Shown here in pieces: positions 35,429 to 43,928 of a DNA stretch of 64,000 nucleotides (the stretch's first letter is position 1; each line of letters opens with the position of its first letter). A program made the position numbers and the translations under genes. The stretch is from DASSSQ01 sp963839285 (lineage in GTDB: Bacteria > Actinomycetota > Thermoleophilia > Gaiellales > Gaiellaceae): NCBI GenBank assembly GCA_963839285.1, contig CAWIUN010000001.1:1-64000 (forward strand). Direction: 5' to 3'. The notes under the pieces were generated by a model. It did not search any database, had not been told where the DNA came from, and saw only the letters and a list, made by a program, of their open reading frames with translations.

Positions 35429-35979
35429 AGCTCCTCCCCCTCCAGCAGGTCGGCGAGCCGCGCCAGCGCGGCCCGCGTGCGGGTCTTGACCGTGCCGAGC
35501 GGGATCCCGAGGAACTCCGCCACCTCGCTCTGCGAGAGGCCGCTCCAGTACGCGAGCGCGATCACCTCGCGCTCCCGCTCCGGCAGCTCCTCGAGCGCGC
35601 GGTGGACGCGCCAGGCGACCCAGCTCGACTCGGCCCGCTCCGGCGGGCCCGCCTCGTCGGTCGCCGTCTCCGGCACCTCGGTCGGCGGCTCGTGGCGCCC
35701 GCGCGTCCGGTCGACGACCGCGTTGCGCGCGACCGCGAAGAGCCACGGCGCGCCCGGCCCGCGCTCGGCGCGGTAGGTCCGCGCGGAGCGCCAGACCGAC
35801 GCGAACGTCTCCTGCACGGCGTCCTCCGCGCGGGCCCGGTCGCCGAGGCGGCGCAGCGCGAGCCCGAAGACGGCCCGCGCGTAGCGCAGGTACAGCTGCT
35901 CGAACGCGGCGCGGTCGCCCGCCCCGGTGCGCTCGATCAGCTCGCCGTCCGTGACCTCGACGCCGTGCACGCGACCCAT
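35425..35979 (-). CDS. ECF sigma factor (SigK-like)
   Basis: 184 residues from ATG 35979 (MGRVHGVEVTDGELIERTGAGD); ATG 36036 would add 19 residues. Region 2 is FEQLYLRYARAVFGLALRRLGDRARAEDAVQETFASVWRSA and region 4 is ALEELPEREREVIALAYWSGLSQSEVAEFLGIPLGTVKTRTRAALARLADLL. Paired with an RskA-like membrane anti-sigma, so it is probably released by regulated proteolysis in response to an envelope signal. Confidence 0.9.
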   Translation of the reverse strand: MGRVHGVEVTDGELIERTGAGDRAAFEQLYLRYARAVFGLALRRLGDRARAEDAVQETFASVWRSARTYRAERGPGAPWLFAVARNAVVDRTRGRHEPPTEVPETATDEAGPPERAESSWVAWRVHRALEELPEREREVIALAYWSGLSQSEVAEFLGIPLGTVKTRTRAALARLADLLEGEEL

Positions 35980-36044
35980 CGTCGCGGCTGCAGCCGACGT
36001 CGGCAAGCGGAGCTCGATCACCGCAGACGTGATCACATCAGCTG

Positions 36045-36710
36045 CTACGGGCCCGGCGGCCGGTCGGTTTTCAGCAGCCGGCCGCCGTCGAGCACGAGCG
36101 TCGTCCCGGTCGTGAAGCGGGCGTCCGCGAGGTAGAGGACGGCGTCGGCGACGTCCTCGGGCGAGCCGACCCGTCCGAGCAGCGTCTCGGCCGCCCGGGC
36201 CTCGTCCTGGCCGGGCTCGACCGTCACCGTTCCCGGCGCGATCCCGCAGACGCGCACCTCCGGCGCGAGCGCCCGCGCGAGCACGCGGGTCAGCATCGCC
36301 TCGGCCGCCTTCGCCGCCGAGTGGGCCGCGAAGAGCGGCCAGGGCTCGTAGCCGGCGACGTCCTCGATCAGCACGATCGCGCCGCTGCTCGCGCGCAGGT
36401 GCGGTGCGGCCGCCTGGGCGGCGAAGAAGCCGCCCTTCGCGGCCACGTCCATCGCGGTGTCCCAGTCCTCCGGCTCCACCTCGTCGAACGGCTTCGGCCA
36501 GAAGCCGTCGTCGGCGGCGTGGACGAGCAGGTCGAGCCCATGGAGCTCCGCGGCGGCGCGCTCGACGAGCGCCCGCGCCTGCGCGGGGTCGCGCAGGTCG
36601 CCGTCGGCGCGGCCGGCGGCGAGGACGCGCCAGCCCTCGTCGCGCAGCCGCGAGGCGACGACCCGGCCGACCCGGCCGGTGCCGCCGGTGATCAGCGCCC
36701 GCCGGCCCAC
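36045..36710 (-). CDS. SDR-family oxidoreductase-like protein lacking the usual Ser/Tyr
   Basis: 221 residues. The nucleotide-binding motif ITGGTGRVGR, HAADDGF, and the C-terminal substrate loop PGTVTVEPGQDEARAAETLLGRVGSPEDVADAVLYLADARFTTGTTLVLDGG are classical SDR. In the active-site region IEDVAG has Asp117 where Ser is expected and AAHSAAK has His130 where the catalytic Tyr is expected; Lys134 is retained. It may therefore be catalytically altered or inactive. It lies next to SOD but with its own stop. Confidence 0.82.
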   Translation of the reverse strand: MGRRALITGGTGRVGRVVASRLRDEGWRVLAAGRADGDLRDPAQARALVERAAAELHGLDLLVHAADDGFWPKPFDEVEPEDWDTAMDVAAKGGFFAAQAAAPHLRASSGAIVLIEDVAGYEPWPLFAAHSAAKAAEAMLTRVLARALAPEVRVCGIAPGTVTVEPGQDEARAAETLLGRVGSPEDVADAVLYLADARFTTGTTLVLDGGRLLKTDRPPGP

Positions 36711-36717
36711 GCGCGGG

Positions 36718-37326
36718 CTAGCCGCGGGCGTGCTCGTACCGGGCCGAGACGGCGTCCCAGGCGACGACGTCCCACCACGCCGACAGGTAGTCGGGGCGGC
36801 GGTTCTGGTAGGTCAGGTAGTAGGCGTGCTCCCAGACGTCGTTGCCGAGCACGGGGACGTGGCCCTGCAGGAGCGGCGAGTCCTGGTTCGGCGTCGAGTA
36901 CGCCTCGAGCCCGGAGCCGTTCCAGACGAGCCACGTCCAGCCGGAGCCGAAGCGGCCGGCGCCGTTGGCCTGGAACGCCTGCTTGAACTCGTCGAACGAC
37001 CCGAAGGTCGAGTCGATCGCCTCGGCGAGCGCGCCGGAGGGTGCGCCGCCGCCGTCGGGCGACATGATCTCCCAGAAGAGGCTGTGGTTCGCGTGGCCGC
37101 CGGCGTTGTTGCGCACCGGGCCGCGCGCGTCCTCGGGCAGCGAGTCGAGGTTCCGGAGCACCTCCTCGACGGAGGCGTCGGCGAGCTCCGTGCCGGCGAG
37201 CGCCTTGTTCGCGTTGTCGACGTAGGCCTGGTGGTGCTTGTCGTGGTGCAGGTGCATCGTCTGCTCGTCGATCGTCGGCGCGAGCGCGGCGTAGTCGTAC
37301 GGCAGGGGCGGGACTTCGAACGCCAT
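36718..37326 (-). CDS. superoxide dismutase (Fe/Mn)
   Basis: 203 residues starting MAFEVPPLPYDYAALAP. Metal ligands are present: His27 in HLHHDKHHQAYVDN, His in GGHANHSLFW, and Asp/His in DVWEHAYYLTYQNRRPDYL. It converts superoxide to hydrogen peroxide and oxygen. The start is preceded by AAAGGAG. It is divergent from a second SOD-family gene, with an 81-base gap containing a 15-bp palindrome. Confidence 0.95.
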   Translation of the reverse strand: MAFEVPPLPYDYAALAPTIDEQTMHLHHDKHHQAYVDNANKALAGTELADASVEEVLRNLDSLPEDARGPVRNNAGGHANHSLFWEIMSPDGGGAPSGALAEAIDSTFGSFDEFKQAFQANGAGRFGSGWTWLVWNGSGLEAYSTPNQDSPLLQGHVPVLGNDVWEHAYYLTYQNRRPDYLSAWWDVVAWDAVSARYEHARG

Positions 37327-37351
37327 CGGGGCTCCTTTCGACTGCGGCTTC

Positions 37352-37366
37352 TCTCGATGATCGAGA
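37352..37366. promoter_or_regulatory. 15-bp palindrome between the divergent SOD genes
   Basis: TCTCGATGATCGAGA is a perfect seven-base inverted repeat around a central G. It sits in the middle of the 81-bp gap between the two SOD starts, next to AT-rich GAGAATAT that could serve as a -10 region for either strand. Its position suits an operator for a shared redox or iron-sensing regulator. Which regulator binds it is not known. Confidence 0.5.
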
Positions 37367-37407
37367 ATATGCTCTCCCCCGTCCCCGAGAGAGAGACAAG
37401 GAGTCAC

Positions 37408-38028
37408 ATGTCGGCGCTTGCGTTCAACTTCGAGGAGATCACGGCGCGCCCGCTGAAGGAGGCGCTGTACGAGCTCGACGGGATCTCCCGCGCGACGGTC
37501 GAGTCGCACTACAAGCTGTACGAGGGCTACGTGGCGAAGCGGAACGAGATCCTGCGCGCGCTCGCCGACGTCGACCCGCAGGGTGCGAACGGCACGTACT
37601 CGGAGTTCCGCGAGCTGAAGGTGGAGCTGACCTTCGCGGTCGGCGGGATCAAGAACCACGAGCTCTACTTCGAGCACCTCGGCGGCACCGGCGGCGACCC
37701 GACCGGCGCGGTCGGCGAGCTGATCCGGCGCGACTTCGGCTCGGTCGAGGCGTGGCGGGACGACCTCCGCGCGACCGCGATGGCCGCCCGCGGCTGGGCC
37801 TGGACCGCCTACGACTGGGACGAGGGCCGGCTCTTCAACTACCTCGGCGACGCCCAGAACACGTTCCCGGTCTGGAACGCGACGCCGCTCGTCGCGCTCG
37901 ACGTCTACGAGCACAGCTACTGGCTCGACTACCGCACCGACCGGGCCGGCTACGTGTCGGCGTTCTTCGACAACCTGGACTGGGGCGTCGTCAACGAGTG
38001 GGTCGCCGGCTACGGCCTGACGGCGTAG
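37408..38028 (+). CDS. second Fe/Mn-superoxide-dismutase-family protein
   Basis: 206 residues; ATG 37408 follows an AAGGAG site. It is a diverged SOD: the N-terminal helices are different (FEEITARPLKEALYELDGIS) but the ligands are kept, His34 in ESHYKLYEGYV, His in KNHELYFEHLGG and Asp/His in LDVYEHSYWLDYRTDRAGYV. The W-x-x-Y-D-W stretch (GWAWTAYDWDEGRLFNYLGDAQNTFP) also fits the fold. Such divergent SODs commonly sit beside a standard one; whether it is an active dismutase is uncertain. Confidence 0.85.
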   Translation: MSALAFNFEEITARPLKEALYELDGISRATVESHYKLYEGYVAKRNEILRALADVDPQGANGTYSEFRELKVELTFAVGGIKNHELYFEHLGGTGGDPTGAVGELIRRDFGSVEAWRDDLRATAMAARGWAWTAYDWDEGRLFNYLGDAQNTFPVWNATPLVALDVYEHSYWLDYRTDRAGYVSAFFDNLDWGVVNEWVAGYGLTA

Positions 38029-38032
38029 GGCG

Positions 38033-38641
38033 GTGCTCGAGAGCGCGCTGATCGTTCTCGGCGGCTACCTGCTCGGCTCGATGCCGTTCGGGTACTGGGT
38101 CGTCCGCGTGTTCCGGCACGAGGACGTCCGGCAGGTCGGCAGCGGCAACATCGGCGCGACGAACGTCTGGCGCTCGTACGGGCGCCGGCTCGGGATCCCG
38201 GTCGTGCTGCTCGACGTCGCCAAGGGGACGGCGCCGGCGCTCGCGGGGACGCTGCTTTCCTCGCACACGGTCGGGATCCTCGCCGGCGCCGCGGCGATGG
38301 CGGGCCACTGGCGGCCGCTCTTCCTCCGCTTCGCCAGGGGCGGCAAGACGGTCGCCACCTACGGGGGCGTGCTCTGGGGCGTCGCGCCGGTCGTCGCGGC
38401 CTGCGGCCTCGCGACCTGGATCGTCGTCTTCCTCGCGCTCCGCTACGCCTCGGTCGCCTCGATGGTCGCCGCGGCGGCGCTGCCGCTGATCGCCTACGGG
38501 CTCGGCGAGCCGTGGCCGGTGGTCGCCTTCGCCGCCGTCGCAGCCGTCGCGGTCGTCGTGCTCCACCGCGCCAACATCGTCCGGCTCTTCCGGGGCAAGG
38601 AGAGCCGCTTTCGCTTCCGCCGCATCCCCACTAGGGTCTGA
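38033..38641 (+). CDS. plsY: glycerol-3-phosphate acyltransferase PlsY
   Basis: 202 residues from GTG 38033, five bases after the SOD stop. The three PlsY motifs are visible: GSMPFGYWV, VGSGNIGATNVWRSYGRRLG, and GHWRPLFLRFARGGKTVAT (G-H...F..F.GGKG-like). About five helices. PlsY transfers an acyl group from acyl-phosphate to glycerol-3-phosphate, the first step of phospholipid synthesis. It may be co-transcribed with the SOD-family gene upstream. Confidence 0.93.
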   Translation: MLESALIVLGGYLLGSMPFGYWVVRVFRHEDVRQVGSGNIGATNVWRSYGRRLGIPVVLLDVAKGTAPALAGTLLSSHTVGILAGAAAMAGHWRPLFLRFARGGKTVATYGGVLWGVAPVVAACGLATWIVVFLALRYASVASMVAAAALPLIAYGLGEPWPVVAFAAVAAVAVVVLHRANIVRLFRGKESRFRFRRIPTRV

Positions 38642-38643
38642 GC

Positions 38644-39945
38644 GTGGGTCGACTCGCGCTCGTCGTCGCCGCGCTGGCCGCGGTCGTCCTCGGAGTGGGC
38701 GCGCCGCACGCGGCCGCGGCGGGCTGGTGCGGGCCGGACCGCGTCGCCGCCGACCGGCCGGACACCGGCACCGGCGCGCAGGTGCACGTCGTCTACGCCT
38801 ACCCGGCCGACGGCGGCGACGACTTCGGCACCTGGGCGACGCGGATCGTCGAGGACGTCTCCCGGATCGACGCCTGGTGGCGCGGGCAGGACCCGGCGCG
38901 CACGCCGCGGTTCGACCTGGCGGCGTTCCCCGGCTGCGACGGCTTCGGCGCCCTCGACCTCGGCGTCCTGCAGCTGACGCTGCCCGCCGCGCAGCTGCAG
39001 CCGCTCGACGGGCGCTTCCAGACGCTCTTCCGCCAGGTCGTGACGGCGCTGCCGACGCTCAACACGTGGAAGAAGGTCGTCGTCTACTACGACGGTCCGA
39101 TCGACGAGCCCGACGTCTGCGGCACGGGCGGCGGCTCGCCCGAGGCCGGCTCGGACTCGCTGGCGGTGGTCTACGCGCGCTCGCAGTGCGAGGACCGGCC
39201 CGAGCGGCGGGCCTGGGTCGCGGCGCACGAGCTGGTGCACGAGCTCGGCGCCCCGAGCGGACAGGAGCCGCATCCCTACCCGGGCGACGCCGGCCACGTC
39301 GGCGACTCGGCGAACGACCTGATGTTCCCGTACGTCGGCGAGTCGATCGACCAGGCGGTGCTCGACGTCGACCGGGACGACTACTACCGCCACGGCGGCT
39401 CCTGGTTCGACCTCGCGACCTCCGCCTGGCTGCGCCGCCTCGACGTGCCGCAGCAGCCGCTGACCGTCTCGATCGCGGGCGGCGCGGGCCGCGTCGTCTC
39501 CGACCTGCCCGGCGTCGACTGCGACCGGACCTGCACGACGCAGTGGGACGGCGCCACCGCCGTCACGCTCGACGCCACCCCGGGCGACGGCGCGCGCTTC
39601 GTCGGCTGGCGCGGCGGCTGCAGCGGCGATCCCTGCACGGTGACGCTCTCGGCGCCCGTCTCGGTCGAGGCGCTGTTCGGCCCGGCCGAGGTGCGGCTGA
39701 CGGCGCGCGTCAACGGCCGCGGCACGGTCACGGGCGCGGGCATCTCGTGCCCGAAGCGCTGCGCGACGCGGGTGACGGCGGGCGACCGGCACACGCTGCG
39801 CGCCAGGCCCGCCAGGGGCTGGAAGCTCGTCGGCTGGAGCGGCGCCTGCCGCGGGACGAAGGCGACGTGCACGATCAGGCCCGAGGCGAACGCGGCGGCC
39901 GGTGTCCGCTTCGCGCTCGCGAAGCCGCTCAGGCCGAAGCGCTAG
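38644..39945 (+). CDS. secreted protein with HEXXH motif and C-terminal repeat domains
   Basis: 433 residues from GTG 38644, two bases after plsY. A signal peptide (LALVVAALAAVVLGVGAPHAAAA) precedes a domain with WVAAHELVHELGAPS, a zinc-metalloprotease-like HEXXH at about 196-200, and three or more Cys pairs. The C-terminus has two Cys-bearing InlB B-repeat-like (MGG) units: RVVSDLPGVDCDRTC...WRGGCSGDPCTVTL and GTVTGAGISCPKRC...WSGACRGTKATCTI. Family unknown; a secreted peptidase is plausible. Its 3' end overlaps the convergent folE2 by 17 bases. Confidence 0.75.
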   Translation: MGRLALVVAALAAVVLGVGAPHAAAAGWCGPDRVAADRPDTGTGAQVHVVYAYPADGGDDFGTWATRIVEDVSRIDAWWRGQDPARTPRFDLAAFPGCDGFGALDLGVLQLTLPAAQLQPLDGRFQTLFRQVVTALPTLNTWKKVVVYYDGPIDEPDVCGTGGGSPEAGSDSLAVVYARSQCEDRPERRAWVAAHELVHELGAPSGQEPHPYPGDAGHVGDSANDLMFPYVGESIDQAVLDVDRDDYYRHGGSWFDLATSAWLRRLDVPQQPLTVSIAGGAGRVVSDLPGVDCDRTCTTQWDGATAVTLDATPGDGARFVGWRGGCSGDPCTVTLSAPVSVEALFGPAEVRLTARVNGRGTVTGAGISCPKRCATRVTAGDRHTLRARPARGWKLVGWSGACRGTKATCTIRPEANAAAGVRFALAKPLRPKR

Positions 39946-40915
39946 CCGCCAGCCACTCGGCGAGCTCGGTGTGCCGCGGCGCGGGCGTCCCCTGCTCGAG
40001 CTCGGCTCGGAGCTCGCCGACCGTGCCCGTCCGCTCGGCGACGACGTCGTGGGTGTGGATCGTCTCGAAGTTGACCTGGCGCGCGAAGAGGAAGTCGCCG
40101 TCGTCGAGCTCCGGGTGCGCCTCGAGGGCGGCGGCGAGCGAGAGCCGCACCGAGTCCTCGACGAAGCGCGGCTGCAGGTGCGCGTGCTCGACGACGAAGA
40201 GCTCGTCGGGGCGCTTCAGCAGCTCGTAGACGGGTGCGCTCATCGAGCGCTCGACGATCCCGACGAGCTCCTCGGCGTTCAGCCGGTGCTCCGAGCCGAC
40301 GTAGAGGGTGCCGCGGCCCCGCTGGTTGTGGGTCGCGAGCGGGACGAGCTCGAGGATCTTGTCGACGTCGCCGGCGCCGTAGCCGGCCTCGAGCAGCCGG
40401 TCGGCGGCGGCGCCGCGGACGAGGCCCTGCGCGCAGGGGCAGGCGTTGATGCCGCTCGCCTCGACGCCGATCACGCGGCGTACGCCGGCGGGCGAGGCGG
40501 CCGCGATCCCGTGCAGGGCGGCGAGCTCCTGGGTCGGCAGGCCGGTGACGGGAGTCGTCCGCTCGAGCGGGTACTGGGCGACGATCCGCACCTCCGCCCG
40601 CAGCGAGCGCTGACGCTCGACGATGTGGCGGGCGACGTGCTCGGCCAGCTCCTCGACGAGGAAGGCCTCCCCGATCACGACCTGCTCGATCGCCTCCTCG
40701 AGCAACTCCGGGAAGCGCGACATGTGCACGCCCTTCTGCGCCGGGTCGAGGTCGACCGTGCAGGAGATCTCGGCCGCGAACGCCTTTTCGCGGCCGCGGT
40801 GGCTGATCCGGATCGACTTGCGGACGCCGGTGACGCCGGCCCGGGTGAGGCCGAGCTGCACCTCCGGGCGCGACGCCTGCAGGTCTTCGACGAGTGTTCG
40901 ACGGGGTTCCGGCAT
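39929..40915 (-). CDS. folE2: GTP cyclohydrolase FolE2/MptA family
   Basis: 328 residues. The FolE2 hallmarks are DPAQKGVHMSRFPELLEEA, the conserved INACPCAQ with Cys159/Cys161, and LVPLATHNQRGRGTLYVG. FolE2 makes 7,8-dihydroneopterin triphosphate (folate/pterin) using Mn or Fe rather than Zn, or in archaea (MptA) the cyclic phosphate. An internal insert (ERTTPVTGLPTQELAALHG) is of MptA/longer form. Together with thyX and the Mo-pterin enzyme it would feed folate/pterin use, although not adjacent to them. Confidence 0.92.
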   Translation of the reverse strand: MPEPRRTLVEDLQASRPEVQLGLTRAGVTGVRKSIRISHRGREKAFAAEISCTVDLDPAQKGVHMSRFPELLEEAIEQVVIGEAFLVEELAEHVARHIVERQRSLRAEVRIVAQYPLERTTPVTGLPTQELAALHGIAAASPAGVRRVIGVEASGINACPCAQGLVRGAAADRLLEAGYGAGDVDKILELVPLATHNQRGRGTLYVGSEHRLNAEELVGIVERSMSAPVYELLKRPDELFVVEHAHLQPRFVEDSVRLSLAAALEAHPELDDGDFLFARQVNFETIHTHDVVAERTGTVGELRAELEQGTPAPRHTELAEWLAASASA

Positions 40916-40959
40916 CGGCGCCTCGGTAGAGTCCTCCTGGCAACGCTACCAGGGGGGAG

Positions 40960-41536
40960 ATGGCAGACGATCAGGAGTTCGCCCGGCTCGTCTCGCTCGC
41001 GTGCCACGACCTGCGCACGCCGCTCGCGACCGTCTTCGGGTTCGCGCGGACGCTGACGCGGCTCGACGACCTCGAGGAGCCCGCGAGGCGGTACGTGGCG
41101 ATGATCGAGGCCGCCTCGCAGCAGCTGGGCTCGCTGCTCGACGACCTGGGCCTGGCGGCGCGGATCGAGAGCGGCCGCTACGAGCCGGTCCCCCGGGAGC
41201 GGAACACGCGGGAGCTCGCCGAGGCGGCGGCCGAGCGGGCCGGCGAGAAGGTCGCGGCCGGCGGCGACGGCGCCTCGGTCGAGGTCGATGCCGAGCCGGT
41301 CGAGCGCGCGCTGGCCGCGCTCGCGGTCTGCGCGCAGCGGCACGGGGCCGTCGAACAGGTGACGATCCTCGCCGACGGGCGCAGCTTCGCCCTCCGCCCG
41401 GTCAGCGCCGCCGCCGCGCCGGTCGTGCTGGGCCGGGAGCTGAAGGACATGGGCGCCGCCGTCGCGCTTGCGGGTGCTCGACGCGCTCGGCGGCACGGTC
41501 GAGCTCGAGGGCGAGACGCTCTCCGTGCGCTTCTAG
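40960..41536 (+). CDS. histidine-kinase-like protein with degenerate catalytic part, one +1 frameshift
   Basis: About 191 residues. It begins with a DHp helix containing HDLRTPLATVFGFARTL (phosphoacceptor-like His) and IEAASQQLGSLLDDLGLAARIESGRY. The following domain lacks recognisable N, G1 and G2 boxes, so ATP binding is doubtful. One extra base at about 41470 separates AAVAL from RVLDALGGTVELEGETLSVRF. It may be a phosphotransfer or regulatory dimerisation protein rather than a kinase. It is divergent from folE2 with 44 bases between. Confidence 0.65.
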
Positions 41537-42543
41537 GCGACCTGCGCAGCCAGCCAGCGCTGGAACGCGCCGACGAGCTGCTCGCTGCCGGGCAGCAGCC
41601 GCCCGTGCTCGAGCAGGCCGGCGCGCATGCCGCGGTGGACGGACTCGACGAGGGCGGCGTCCTCGCGGCCGATCCGGTCGTCGTAGGCGAGGAACTCCTC
41701 GATCCAGCCGGGGTCGGCGTCCGGCGCGAAGAAGTAGTCGAGGAAGCGATGCGTCCGGTCGGGGCCGTCGGGGAGGATCGGGCCGATCGAGAGGTTCGGC
41801 GGGCCCGGGAAGACGTTGATGCCGGTGTTCGGCCAGAGCAGGTGGAACTGGCCGCGCTCGCCGGTCGCCTTCGCGCTGCAGAACTGGGCCGCGAAGGTCT
41901 CGTGCGGCTCGAGCGCGTAGCGCTCCGGGCGGGTGTCGACGTCCTCCGCGAACGCGGGGTGGGCGGTCGCGCAGTGGTAGCACTCGAGGAAGTTCTCGAC
42001 CGAGACCTTCCAGTTTCCCCGCAGCTCCGAGCGGGCGCGCGCGTGGAAGCGGAGCGCGTCGAGGTCGAGCACGCGGGCGAGCAGCTCCGGCAGCGGCCCG
42101 AGGGTCTCGGCGAGCGGCGCGGCGCCGGCGTCCGGGTTGACGAAGACGAACGGCCCCCAGGTGTCGAGGGCGAAGGGGACGAGGCCGAGGCCGTCAGGGT
42201 CGAAGCCGGGCTCGCGCTCCGTCCGCGGCGCCGCGCGCAGCGACCCGTCGAGGCCGTACGTCCACGCGTGGTAGTGGCACTGGATCGTCTGCCGCTCGCC
42301 GGCGCCCTCGACGAGGACGGCGCCGCGGTGGCGGCAGACGTTCAGGAACGCGCGGAGGGCGCCGTCGGCGTCGCGCGTCACCAGCACCGGGATCTCGCCG
42401 CAGGCGGAGGTGAAGAAGGAGCCGGGGGCGGCGGCCTCGTCGCTGCGGCCGACGTACTGCCAGCTGCGGGCGAAGACGCGCTCCTGCTCACGCCGGAGCT
42501 GCTCCGGATCGGAGTACCAGCGGTAGGGAAGCGTCTCGGTCAC
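41533..42543 (-). CDS. Rieske (2Fe-2S) ring-hydroxylating-type oxygenase alpha subunit
   Basis: 336 residues. The Rieske cluster ligands are CRHRG (Cys70, His72) and CHYHAW (Cys89, His92). The mononuclear iron site is NFLECYHCATAHPAF (His190, His195). The family includes aromatic-ring hydroxylases, choline/carnitine monooxygenases and others; the YGLDG and ENFLECYHC motifs are closest to CntA/choline-monooxygenase-type enzymes. A reductase is not adjacent. It overlaps the GNAT gene start (42540-42543). Confidence 0.9.
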   Translation of the reverse strand: MTETLPYRWYSDPEQLRREQERVFARSWQYVGRSDEAAAPGSFFTSACGEIPVLVTRDADGALRAFLNVCRHRGAVLVEGAGERQTIQCHYHAWTYGLDGSLRAAPRTEREPGFDPDGLGLVPFALDTWGPFVFVNPDAGAAPLAETLGPLPELLARVLDLDALRFHARARSELRGNWKVSVENFLECYHCATAHPAFAEDVDTRPERYALEPHETFAAQFCSAKATGERGQFHLLWPNTGINVFPGPPNLSIGPILPDGPDRTHRFLDYFFAPDADPGWIEEFLAYDDRIGREDAALVESVHRGMRAGLLEHGRLLPGSEQLVGAFQRWLAAQVA

Positions 42544-42971
42544 GGGAGGCTCAGCCGGTAGACGTTCGTGTCGCGCTGCTCGAAGCCGAGCCGGCGGTAG
42601 AGGCGGTTGGCGGCCTCCCGGGCGGGTCGCGAGGTCAGGTCGACGCTGCGGGCACCGCCGAGCTCCGCGAGCCGCACCGCCTCGCGGGTCAGCGCCTCGC
42701 CGAGCCCGCGCCCGCGCGCCGCCTCGTCGACGACGACGTCCTCGATCCGGGCGCGGAGGCCGGTCGGCGTGCGGACGAAGACGAGCGTCAGCGTCCCGAC
42801 GATCGAGCCGCCCTCGTCCCGGGCGACGAGCAGCCGCACGGTCGGGGTCGCGACCAGCTCCATCAGCTCGGCGATCCCCGGCGGCGCCGCGCTCCGCGAG
42901 AACTGGGGCACCAGCCGGGCCATCGCCTCGACCAGCTCGTCGTCCGCGCGACCGACCGCCTCGATCCGCAT
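42540..42971 (-). CDS. GNAT-family N-acetyltransferase
   Basis: 143 residues from ATG 42971 (MRIEAVGRADDELVEAMARL). Acetyl-CoA-binding motif A is present, IEDVVVDEAARGRGLGEALTREAVRLAEL, followed by REAANRLYRRLGFEQRDTNVYRL. The start overlaps the end of the Fpg gene and the end overlaps the Rieske gene, so the three are translationally coupled. Substrate unknown. Confidence 0.88.
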   Translation of the reverse strand: MRIEAVGRADDELVEAMARLVPQFSRSAAPPGIAELMELVATPTVRLLVARDEGGSIVGTLTLVFVRTPTGLRARIEDVVVDEAARGRGLGEALTREAVRLAELGGARSVDLTSRPAREAANRLYRRLGFEQRDTNVYRLSLP

Positions 42972-43798
42972 CAGCGCAGGAGCCGCGAGAGGCGGCGGTC
43001 CTTGAGGACGCGGCCGCCGGTCTGGCACTCGGGGCAGTACGAGATCGTGTGCTCCTCGAAGTCGACGCGGGCGAGCGGGGTGCCGCAGACGTGGCAGGGC
43101 TCGCCGAGCCGGTCGTGGACGCGGTAGGTCTGCGGGTTGCCGGCCCCGCGCTCGCGCAGCTCGAGCCCGCGTGCGAGCTCGGAGCGGATCGCCGCGTGCA
43201 GCCGCGCGACCTCGGCCTCGTCGAGCTGCGTCGTCAGCGCGTAGGGGGAGAGGCGCGCTGCGTGCAGGATCTCGTTCGCCCAGGCGCGGCCGATCCCCGC
43301 GAGCAGGCGCTGGTCGCGGAGGGCGGCGTGCAGGCGGCGCGAGTCGGAGCGGAGGATCGCGCCGAGCTCGGCCGCGGTGACCGCGTCCGCCTCCGGGCCG
43401 AGGTGCTCGAGCTCGGCCTCGAGCGCGTCCGGCCGGAAGAGCCAGACGCCGGCGCGCTTGCGCTTGCCGGCCTCGGTCAGCACCAGCTCGGCGCCGTCGG
43501 CGAACGCGAGCCGGAACGCCGGCGTCTTCGGCCCCTTCTCGCCGGGCCGGACGATCCTGAGCCGGCCGGCGCTCATCAGGTGGACCATCAGCACGAGCCC
43601 GCCGTCGTCGGTGGGGAAGAGCAGCCGCTTGCCGCGCCGCCTCGCGCCGGCGAGCCGCTCGCCCTCGAGCGCGGCGAGCGGCGGGTCGAACGTCTTCAGC
43701 GTCGCGATGTGCGCCGGGCCGGCCGTGACGACCGGGAAGGCCGACACGGGCCCGTCGAGCGCGCGGCGCCAGGCCTCCATCTCGGGCAGCTCGGGCAT
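42971..43798 (-). CDS. formamidopyrimidine-DNA glycosylase/endonuclease VIII family
   Basis: 275 residues. The N-terminal PELPEME motif (catalytic Pro2 and Glu3) is intact, the H2TH domain is recognisable (AGIGRAWANEILHAARLSPY), and the C-terminal zinc finger is CHVCGTPLARVDFEEHTISYCPECQ. The enzyme excises oxidised bases and cuts the backbone. Fpg and Nei subtypes are not separable with certainty; the lack of the usual oxoG loop favours an Nei-like actinobacterial subgroup. First gene of the three-gene operon. Confidence 0.9.
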   Translation of the reverse strand: MPELPEMEAWRRALDGPVSAFPVVTAGPAHIATLKTFDPPLAALEGERLAGARRRGKRLLFPTDDGGLVLMVHLMSAGRLRIVRPGEKGPKTPAFRLAFADGAELVLTEAGKRKRAGVWLFRPDALEAELEHLGPEADAVTAAELGAILRSDSRRLHAALRDQRLLAGIGRAWANEILHAARLSPYALTTQLDEAEVARLHAAIRSELARGLELRERGAGNPQTYRVHDRLGEPCHVCGTPLARVDFEEHTISYCPECQTGGRVLKDRRLSRLLR

Positions 43799-43928
43799 GC
43801 CGCTGAGGGTACTCCGGACGTGCCCCTCGCGGCCACGGCCGGCCCCGCGGTCACGACCCGGCGCGGGTCGGGTCCCGGCGCCCGGGGTCGGAGCCGTCCC
43901 GGCCCGCCGCGGGCGATATCGTCGCCCG

